This document shows positions 58,353-64,000 of a DNA stretch of 64,000 bases, piece by piece. Source of the DNA: Bacteroidales bacterium (GTDB lineage Bacteria > Bacteroidota > Bacteroidia > Bacteroidales > WCHB1-69). Made by a program: the position numbers and the translations under genes. A model generated the notes under the pieces. The model was not told the origin of the DNA. It made no database searches and was given only the letters and a program-made list of their open reading frames with translations. The DNA is taken from contig JAFZZT010000050.1 in the NCBI GenBank assembly GCA_017615595.1, positions 140,002 to 204,001 of the forward strand, read 5' to 3'. Within the stretch, counting starts at the first letter, position 1; each line of letters begins with the position of its first letter.

Positions 58353-60155
58353 ATGCGTATGGATACTTCACACATTACTAGATTATTTGACATTCTTGAC
58401 CATCTGAAGACAAACCGCAACAAGCCTGACATCCTCTGCGGCAAGCAGAACGGACAATGGCGCAAATATAGCGTTGACGAATATATAGAGCACTCCTACG
58501 CCATCGCATCCGCGCTCCTGGAGCTCGGTTTGCAGAAAGGCGACAAGGTGATCACCATCATGAACAACCGTCCGGCATGGAACTTCATGGACATGGGCGT
58601 CATGTTGGCCGGCATGGTTCATGTGCCTGTCTATCCTTCTTTGGGTTTGGAAGAGTATAACCACATCCTCAACCACTCCGACGCCAAATGTATCGTCATC
58701 GGCATCGAGTCGATCTTCAAGAGAGTCTCTCCCGCCTTCCCGAACCTGATCCACAATCCGTTCATCTTCACCATCGCCAACATTGAAGGACAGCGCAACT
58801 TCAACGAGCTGTTGCAGCTGGGCCGCGACAATCTGGAGAAATGGCGTCCGACCATCGAGCAGATCAAGCAAGAGGTGAAGCCCGAAGAGCTGGCCACCAT
58901 CATCTACACCTCCGGCACCACGGGCCTGCCCAAGGGCGTGATGCTGTCGCACAAGAACTTCCTGACCAACGCCTTGACCCTGGTCAACATGATGACCAAC
59001 GACCACACAGCCAACATCTTGAGTTTCTTGCCGTTGTGCCACGTCTATGAGCGCGTCATCAACTATATGTATCAGGTCATCGGCTCCAGCATGTACTATG
59101 CCGAGGGCTTGAACACCATTGCCCGCGATCTCAAAGACATCCACGCCAGAGGCTTCTGCGCCGTACCGCGCGTCTTGGAGAGCATGTACGACAAGTTCTA
59201 CAACACGGGCAAGACGCTGAAGGGCATCAAGCGGATGATCTACTTCTGGGCCTTCAACCTGGGTACCGATTATCAATATTACAACCAAGGCTGGTTGTAC
59301 CGCAAGAAAATCGCGCTGGCCGACAAGCTGGTCTATTCGCAGTGGCGCAATGCTCTCGGCGGCGAAGACATGATTGTCGTGTCGGGTGGCTCCTCCATCC
59401 AGGCCAAAGTGCTGAAGCTCTTCACCGCCGCCCGCCTATATGCGTATGAGGGCTACGGCATGACCGAGACCTCCCCGGTGATCGCAGTCAACAACCCCAT
59501 GAAGAACGAGTTGCACATCGGCACCGTGGGCGAGTTCATGACCTGCATCGAGGCCAAGCTGGCCGACGACGGCGAGATCCTCACCCGTGGCGACTGCCTC
59601 ATGATGGGCTACTACAAAGATCCTGAATACACCAAACAGGTCATAGACGAAGAGGGCTGGTTCCACACTGGCGACATCGGCAAGATGATTGACGGCAAAT
59701 ACCTGAAGATTACGGACCGCAAGAAAGAGATCTTCAAGCTCTCCATCGGCAAATACATTGCCCCGCAGGTGATCGAGAACCTGTTGCGCGAATCGTTGTT
59801 CATCGACAACTGTATGGTGGTGGGTTCCAACGAGGACTTCGCCTCCGCCATCATCACCGCGGATGTGAACGGTCTGCACTACTGGTGCAACAAGCATAAG
59901 ATCCCATACGAGACCGATGAGGACATCCTGAAGAACCCGCAGGTGCAGGCACGCCTCCAAGAGGAAATCAACAAGGTGAACGCCAACCTCGCCGCACACG
60001 AGAAGCTGAAAAACTGCCGTTGGATCATCGCCTCCTGGTCTCCGCTCACCGGCGAGCTGTCACAGACGCTGAAGCTGAAACGAGCCAAGCTGATCCAGAA
60101 GTACGAACCCATGCTGGAGGAGATTTTCAACCATACTGCCGCAGACAACAAATAA
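58353..60155 (+). CDS. Long-chain acyl-CoA synthetase (AMP-binding)
   Basis: A 600-residue ANL-superfamily ligase. The AMP-binding motif IIYTSGTTGLPKGVML (about 186-201), GYGMTETSPV (about 368-377), TGDIGKMIDGKYLKITDRKK and EIFKLSIGKYIAPQVIEN near residue 460 match long-chain fatty acid-CoA ligases of the FadD/FAA1 type, which activate fatty acids with ATP and CoA. A second ATG at 58359 gives an almost identical start. An SDR follows 12 bases later, suggesting one transcript, possibly in lipid metabolism. Confidence 0.92.
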   Translation: MRMDTSHITRLFDILDHLKTNRNKPDILCGKQNGQWRKYSVDEYIEHSYAIASALLELGLQKGDKVITIMNNRPAWNFMDMGVMLAGMVHVPVYPSLGLEEYNHILNHSDAKCIVIGIESIFKRVSPAFPNLIHNPFIFTIANIEGQRNFNELLQLGRDNLEKWRPTIEQIKQEVKPEELATIIYTSGTTGLPKGVMLSHKNFLTNALTLVNMMTNDHTANILSFLPLCHVYERVINYMYQVIGSSMYYAEGLNTIARDLKDIHARGFCAVPRVLESMYDKFYNTGKTLKGIKRMIYFWAFNLGTDYQYYNQGWLYRKKIALADKLVYSQWRNALGGEDMIVVSGGSSIQAKVLKLFTAARLYAYEGYGMTETSPVIAVNNPMKNELHIGTVGEFMTCIEAKLADDGEILTRGDCLMMGYYKDPEYTKQVIDEEGWFHTGDIGKMIDGKYLKITDRKKEIFKLSIGKYIAPQVIENLLRESLFIDNCMVVGSNEDFASAIITADVNGLHYWCNKHKIPYETDEDILKNPQVQARLQEEINKVNANLAAHEKLKNCRWIIASWSPLTGELSQTLKLKRAKLIQKYEPMLEEIFNHTAADNK

Positions 60156-60167
60156 TCTCTTATCGAA

Positions 60168-61025
60168 ATGAGCAACAAAGGTTTAGCATTAGTGACGGGC
60201 GCGGATGGCGGTATGGGGACCATCCACACCCGCACTTTGGCAAAAGAGGGTTACGAGGTCATTATGGCCTGTTATGACGCCCAAGTGGCAGAACCCGTAT
60301 ATCAATCCATCCGCGAGGAGACCGGCGCCACCCTGCACCTCATGCAGGTGGACTTGGGCGACTTGCACGACATCATCCGCTTCGCTGACGAGGTGAAGAG
60401 CAAATTCTCCTCGTTGAAGATACTGTTGAACAATGCCGGCGTGCTTTGCCACAAGGCCAAGAACAGTGTGGACAACATCGAATACACCCGGGCGGTCAAC
60501 TATCTGGGGCACTACACCCTGACCAACGCCCTGCTGCCCATCATGGGTCCGGGCACCCGCATCGTCAGCATGATCTCCATCGCCTACATCATGGGCAAGA
60601 TCGGGGAGGACTTCCTCTCCCCCACCGATGACGAGAAGTTCAACCGTTTCACGGCTTACGGCAGCTCCAAGCGAGCACTCTACTACTTCACGCTTTATGC
60701 GGCAGAGAAGTGGAAAGAGCGCGGCATCTGCATCAACGTGGCCGACCCCGACATTGTGAGCACCGGCATCATCCGCCAAGGCAACATCGTGGTGGACAAG
60801 CTCTGCGACTGGTTCTTCCGCCCCATCATCAACACACCGGAACAGGGTGCTGCCACCATGCTGGCCGCCGCACTGAAACCGGAGTTTGAAGGAGTCACCG
60901 GAGCCTACTTCAAGAAGCAAAAAGTCAAGAAACCCAAGAAACGTTATTACAACAATATAGCTGAAAGGGAATTACTCATCAAGATCTCCCAGGAGACGCT
61001 ACGCAAAAACGGAATCGAACTATGA
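60168..61025 (+). CDS. SDR family NAD(P)-dependent oxidoreductase
   Basis: A 285-residue short-chain dehydrogenase. The dinucleotide site is TGADGGMGTIHTR (about 10-22), which replaces the usual TGxxxGxG with the variant GADGGMG. The active site has LLNNAGVL and the YxxxK pair in AYGSSKRALY. Its C-terminus is extended by basic residues (KKQKVKKPKKRYY). The stop overlaps the next gene by four bases. Substrate unknown; the upstream acyl-CoA ligase hints at lipid or retinol-type substrates. Confidence 0.88.
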   Translation: MSNKGLALVTGADGGMGTIHTRTLAKEGYEVIMACYDAQVAEPVYQSIREETGATLHLMQVDLGDLHDIIRFADEVKSKFSSLKILLNNAGVLCHKAKNSVDNIEYTRAVNYLGHYTLTNALLPIMGPGTRIVSMISIAYIMGKIGEDFLSPTDDEKFNRFTAYGSSKRALYYFTLYAAEKWKERGICINVADPDIVSTGIIRQGNIVVDKLCDWFFRPIINTPEQGAATMLAAALKPEFEGVTGAYFKKQKVKKPKKRYYNNIAERELLIKISQETLRKNGIEL

Positions 61026-61948
61026 TCATACCTCCTTTTTTAAAAGAAGGCGACACCATCGGCATCATCGCGCCAGCGCGCCGCATGGACGAGCAGGATC
61101 TCATCCCGGCCTTCGACCTGCTGAGAAACGAAGGTTTTAACGTTTTTTATGACGAGAGGCTCTTTGCCAAGGAGCACAGGTTCGCCGGTTCGGACGACCT
61201 CCGCGCCGAGTACATCCAGTCGATACTGGACCATCCCGACATCCAAGCCATCTGGTGTGTGCGGGGTGGCTACGGCAGTGTGCGCATCATCGACAAGCTG
61301 GATTTCAGCGGACTGTGCAAGCATCCCAAGTGGCTCTGCGGCTACAGCGACGTCACCGTCTTTCACGAGCACATCCACACTTGTTGCGACATGGCCACGC
61401 TGCACTGCGAGATGCCCTACCACATCAATGACAGCCACTTGCGGAACGAGGCGGTCGTGACCATGCTGGACGCGCTGCGCGGGAAGGAATTGCGCTATGA
61501 ATTCCCCACGCACCCGCTCAACCGACCCGGCGACTTCTCCGCCCCCGTAGTCGGTGGCAACATCTCCATCCTCTACTCCATAAACGGCTCCCGATCCGAC
61601 CTTGACACAGCAGGCAAAATCCTCTTCATCGAAGATCTGGACGAATATCTCTACCACATCGACCGCATGATGTACTGCCTGAAACGCTCCGGAAAACTGA
61701 AAAACCTCTCTGGACTTCTAGTCGGCCATCTCAACGACATGCGCGACAACCCCGTACCCTTCGGACATACCGCCGAGGAGATCATCGCGGAGTGCTGTGC
61801 CGAATACGACTTCCCCATCATCTTCAACTTCCCAGCTGGCCATCTGCCCGACAACCGCGCCATCCGCATGGGCTGCCCCATGACCGTTTCCTGCACGGCG
61901 GAAAGTGTCATCACCACCCAAAAGGCTTTGTGTGACAATCTGATATAG
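61022..61948 (+). CDS. LD-carboxypeptidase, family S66
   Basis: A 308-residue S66 protease (LdcA/MccF type) that cleaves between the meso-DAP L-centre and terminal D-Ala of murein tetrapeptides during recycling. It has GIIAPARRMDE, CVRGGYGSVRIIDKLDF, GYSDVTVF with the candidate serine nucleophile, GGNISIL and IEDLDEYLYHIDRMM, the region that carries the catalytic Glu. It fits the cell-wall theme of the window, but its operon partners are an SDR and an acyl-CoA ligase. No signal peptide, so cytoplasmic. Confidence 0.9.
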   Translation: MIIPPFLKEGDTIGIIAPARRMDEQDLIPAFDLLRNEGFNVFYDERLFAKEHRFAGSDDLRAEYIQSILDHPDIQAIWCVRGGYGSVRIIDKLDFSGLCKHPKWLCGYSDVTVFHEHIHTCCDMATLHCEMPYHINDSHLRNEAVVTMLDALRGKELRYEFPTHPLNRPGDFSAPVVGGNISILYSINGSRSDLDTAGKILFIEDLDEYLYHIDRMMYCLKRSGKLKNLSGLLVGHLNDMRDNPVPFGHTAEEIIAECCAEYDFPIIFNFPAGHLPDNRAIRMGCPMTVSCTAESVITTQKALCDNLI

Positions 61949-62007
61949 ATATTTTACCCGATTAAAGGCACTTTTTTTCATAGTCCCCACATTTTTCAAA
62001 AAAAGTA

Positions 62008-62015
62008 TATATTTG
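62008..62015 (+). promoter_or_regulatory. -7 element (TATATTTG) for the small lipoprotein
   Basis: Plus-strand TATATTTG, 100 bases before the lipoprotein start; full consensus match. Transcription from here would include the stem-forming leader that follows. Confidence 0.5.
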
Positions 62016-62045
62016 CCGCCGATTTCTCATCGAAAAAGTCGGACG

Positions 62046-62102
62046 GTGGCATTATTGCAACCTCTCTGCCACTCTTCTGACAATCGGATTTTGGGAGGTT
62101 GC
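62046..62102 (+). promoter_or_regulatory. Stem-forming 5' leader of the small lipoprotein
   Basis: Two helices can form: GTGGCA (62046-62051) with TGCCAC (62067-62072), and GCAACCTC (62057-62064) with GAGGTTGC (62095-62102). The second's 5' strand is inside the first's loop, so the two are alternatives or a pseudoknot. The GAGG of the second lies 13 bases before the start codon. Confidence 0.35.
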
Positions 62103-62115
62103 CAATTTTAAGACT

Positions 62116-62343
62116 ATGAAGAAATTACTCCTTTTGACCGCAGTAGCCATGTTATTCTGCTTTGCAGGATGCAAGAAGACTTGTCATTGCACCACAACGC
62201 AAACATTTCCGGGTGAGGCTCCGATGGTAACCCAAACCACCGTCACCATTGACAAAGGCAAATGTACAGACATGAACGCTACGCAGACCACCTCTTTTGA
62301 CGGTGATGTCATGACGCAAACCATCGATTGCGTCCAAGAGTAA
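62116..62343 (+). CDS. Small cysteine-rich lipoprotein
   Basis: A 75-residue lipoprotein. Signal peptide and lipobox are in AVAMLFCFAGCKK (lipid-carrying Cys about residue 19). The mature part is about 57 residues with Cys at KKTCHCTTTQ, GKCTDMNA and the C-terminal DCVQE, which could form disulfides, and many Thr/Gln residues. It has its own promoter and terminator. No family recognised. Confidence 0.75.
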   Translation: MKKLLLLTAVAMLFCFAGCKKTCHCTTTQTFPGEAPMVTQTTVTIDKGKCTDMNATQTTSFDGDVMTQTIDCVQE

Positions 62344-62370
62344 GCAAAAGGACCATTACTCAAGCTAAGA

Positions 62371-62400
62371 AACGGTGGCCAGGGAAACTTGGTCACCGTT
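62371..62400 (+). terminator. Intrinsic terminator
   Basis: An 11-bp stem (62371-62381 with 62390-62400, one G-T wobble) with an 8-base loop, followed by CTTTTTTAT, 27 bases after the lipoprotein stop. The convergent propeller gene ends 34 bases beyond. Confidence 0.8.
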
Positions 62401-62434
62401 CTTTTTTATCATAAGGAGTACTATTAAAAAGTCT

Positions 62435-63400
62435 TTACGGAATATATTTGATCAACCCAAAGTTGGTGGTAATCCAGAGGATACCATCCTCTATGGCAAT
62501 ATCGTTGATGACATTTTTGAACATGCCTTCACGGAAAAAAACGGATGTGACCTTCTTTCCGTCAAATTTCACCAGCCCGTTGTTCGTCGCCATCCAATAG
62601 TTCTTTCCGTCAAACTCGATGTCGCGGACCATGTGGTCGGAGATACCGGAATTGGACTTGTTGTAGTGGATCCACTTTTTGCCTTTCATCACCGAAAACC
62701 CTCCGTCACCGAAGCCACCGCCATAACCCACAATCAGAGCGCCGTCTTTGGTGAACTTTAAGGCACGCACCACATTGATTACAAGGGGAGAATCCTTTTC
62801 GGAGAAACTCTCCCATTTGCCGTTTTCATACAATAGCAATCCACAGTCGGGGCGTCCGAAGCCGAGGGCGATGACACCGTCGTCACGCACGGCAACAGAC
62901 AACGCCACCATGTCTTTTTCCGGAAGTTCCAACAGCTCCCACTCGTTGTCCTTCACCATCACTAGAAATCCTTCGGGACCGGCGAAATAGAGCGTTCCGT
63001 CTTTTCCTTCACAAATGTCTGTGACCGATATGGTATATGGACCAATATCTTCCGCCTTATACCACCACCATCGCGAACCATCATAACGGACCAAAACATC
63101 TACGCTGCCCACTTCCACCAGTGCCGAAAAAGACACCCACATATTCCCTTTGGAATCTTTGAAAATGGGGGTGAAGAAATCACCTTTCATTTCTGGAAAT
63201 GTGGTATAGGATTTTCCGTCGAAAACCAGAACGCCGGATTGGGAACTTCCTATCCATTTGTTGCCTTGACCATCAATGGCAATGCTCAAGAGGAGATCTT
63301 CGGGAATGGAGGAGGTGTTTTTGTCATAAAGGGTTATCTCTTGACCAAACCCAAACAAAGAAACACAGATCAAACAGCCAAATAGAATATTTTTGAGCAT
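62435..63400 (-). CDS. Exported beta-propeller protein (two-component-regulator-propeller-like)
   Basis: A 321-residue exported protein: signal peptide (about 1-19) then repeated blades of the Reg_prop type: IAIDGQGNKWIGSSQSGVLV, FKDSKGNMWVSFSALVEV, ICEGKDGTLYFAGPEGFLV, FTKDGALIVGYGGGFGDGG, IEFDGKNYWMATNNGLVKFD and IAIEDGILWITTNFGLIKYI. These repeats normally form the periplasmic sensor of hybrid two-component systems, but here no kinase domain or membrane helix follows, so it is a stand-alone propeller. It begins five bases after the 73-residue gene and may be in one operon with it. Confidence 0.82.
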   Translation of the reverse strand: MLKNILFGCLICVSLFGFGQEITLYDKNTSSIPEDLLLSIAIDGQGNKWIGSSQSGVLVFDGKSYTTFPEMKGDFFTPIFKDSKGNMWVSFSALVEVGSVDVLVRYDGSRWWWYKAEDIGPYTISVTDICEGKDGTLYFAGPEGFLVMVKDNEWELLELPEKDMVALSVAVRDDGVIALGFGRPDCGLLLYENGKWESFSEKDSPLVINVVRALKFTKDGALIVGYGGGFGDGGFSVMKGKKWIHYNKSNSGISDHMVRDIEFDGKNYWMATNNGLVKFDGKKVTSVFFREGMFKNVINDIAIEDGILWITTNFGLIKYIP

Positions 63401-63405
63401 AATTA

Positions 63406-63627
63406 TTAAGAAAGAGGTAATTCTTCTTCCAAATAGGAAAAAACATAACCTGGACTTTGAAAAAATAAACCTGTTTCCGGATTTGATATTTTTTTAAATG
63501 TTTGTGAACCATAATAATACCTGAAAGCCGCCTCCATGCTCAAAGATTTCTTTTCCATCAACATAGCTATCAAATCCTTGGAAAGGCTTTCCTTCAAATA
63601 TTGAAATTCTGAGAGTGTTACATTCAT
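63406..63627 (-). CDS. Small protein partner of a DUF3990-type gene
   Basis: A 73-residue protein, SEFQYLKESLSKDLIAMLME then AFRYYYGSQTFKKISNPETG and ending PGYVFSYLEEELPLS. Similar small proteins accompany DUF3990 genes in gut Bacteroidota and Firmicutes. Its ATG overlaps the upstream stop by four bases. Function is unknown; an immunity or antitoxin role is a guess from context. Confidence 0.55.
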   Translation of the reverse strand: MNVTLSEFQYLKESLSKDLIAMLMEKKSLSMEAAFRYYYGSQTFKKISNPETGLFFQSPGYVFSYLEEELPLS

Positions 63628-64000
63628 AATCGTTTTAGCTTAGAAATGGAAAATGATGTACAGAAAGCATACTGAAAAGTAATACCTTTATGATATTCAA
63701 GATTTTTAAGAAAAGTATCCAATGATATTTTCCTTTCTCTCAAATCACGAATCTGTACGCCAACGGTATCATTGGCAATCGGACCATAAACCAAGTCATA
63801 ATCGTGATGAAAATCTTGTTTTTCATCACGATTATTGTAAACAAACTCAGCCCATTCCTTAGTATATCCCTCAAAGCGTTTTACTTTCAATTCTGCTATG
63901 TCAGTCTCATCAAATTCAAAAACGGTCACTCTTTCTATTCCCCCACCGATCATCACCTTAAAATGAGCCATTTCTTCAGCTTGATTTTTATCGGCAGATA
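63624..64000 (-). CDS. DUF3990-like protein (5' end beyond the window)
   Basis: The frame stays open through the right edge, so the start is not in the window. The visible 125 residues read SADKNQAEEMAHFKVMIG, then TVFEFDETDIAELKVKRFEG, YTKEWAEFVYNNRDEK, YDLVYGPIANDTVGVQIRDL and end with FQYAFCTSFSISKLKRL. These match the C-terminal two thirds of DUF3990 proteins, which I recall being placed with ADP-ribosyltransferase-like folds. The apparent ATG at 63971 is internal. Its 3' neighbour overlaps by four bases. Role unknown; paired small genes suggest a toxin-antitoxin or defence module. Confidence 0.65.
   Translation of the reverse strand, partial: SADKNQAEEMAHFKVMIGGGIERVTVFEFDETDIAELKVKRFEGYTKEWAEFVYNNRDEKQDFHHDYDLVYGPIANDTVGVQIRDLRERKISLDTFLKNLEYHKGITFQYAFCTSFSISKLKRL

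Noticed and set aside
1..64000. tRNA or rRNA genes
   Set aside because: All gaps were read and no cloverleaf with a TTC-arm or rRNA-like stretch was seen; a tRNAscan-SE and Infernal run would settle it.

Overview
The window looks like a chromosomal segment of an anaerobic, type IX secretion-bearing member of the Bacteroidota, most likely order Bacteroidales. The evidence is a PorV-family protein, a T9SS-type C-terminal domain protein, a large TonB-dependent receptor, Fibrobacter-succinogenes-type paralogous (FISUMP) domains, the Bacteroidota -7 promoter element TAnnTTTG upstream of many genes, and an [FeFe]-hydrogenase maturation GTPase (HydF). Family or genus cannot be fixed from the sequence alone. 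Most of the window is dense housekeeping DNA of balanced GC content. Three AT-richer accessory patches interrupt it, at about 23.4-26.0 kb, 30.2-31.5 kb and from 62.4 kb to the right edge.

Layout. 0-2.8 kb: a surface-polysaccharide-like group (FAD oxidoreductase, family 2 glycosyltransferase, GtrA). 2.9-12.3 kb: rimO-hydF, facing an operon of S41 protease, dnaG, yitT and a DUF59 Fe-S assembly protein, then a Na+-dependent transporter and a DUF456 protein. 12.4-23.4 kb: a forward run dominated by cell-wall functions (GH3/serine-hydrolase fusion, tsaB, a Usp-like protein, ddl, two tandem glucosaminidase/LysM proteins, an M23 peptidase, a peptide-binding lipoprotein). 23.4-31.5 kb: accessory DNA with a gene of unknown function, a DUF5618 pseudogene, GC-rich inverted repeats, two toxin-antitoxin pairs, a repeat-built FISUMP surface protein, a small T9SS-sorted protein, a long rod-like RNA candidate and a deleted insertion sequence.

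31.5-37.9 kb: an apparent operon greA - HIT - transketolase N-half - LptF/G permease - glycosyltransferase 4 - dxs. 37.9-47.7 kb: TonB receptor, 1571-residue exported protein and PorV, one transcription unit closed by an intrinsic terminator. 47.8-53.4 kb: a membrane-anchored protein, YihY, nadC, a lipoprotein, hutH and an AAA ATPase. 53.5-56.2 kb: an ECF sigma factor apparently fused to an anti-sigma-like transmembrane half, overlapping an outer-membrane protein gene with matching DTVY motifs. 56.2-64 kb: rlmD, nadD, acyl-CoA ligase, SDR, LD-carboxypeptidase, a small cysteine-rich lipoprotein and, at the edge, a DUF3990-type operon with a propeller protein.

The signals most worth follow-up are the structured RNA at 30.2-30.45 kb (possibly a 6S RNA), the sigma/anti-sigma fusion with its outer-membrane partner, the catalytic-residue-lacking glucosaminidase paralogue, and the short duplicated FISUMP tail that brackets a toxin-antitoxin cassette. 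All similarity statements rest on family recognition by eye; no database search was run.
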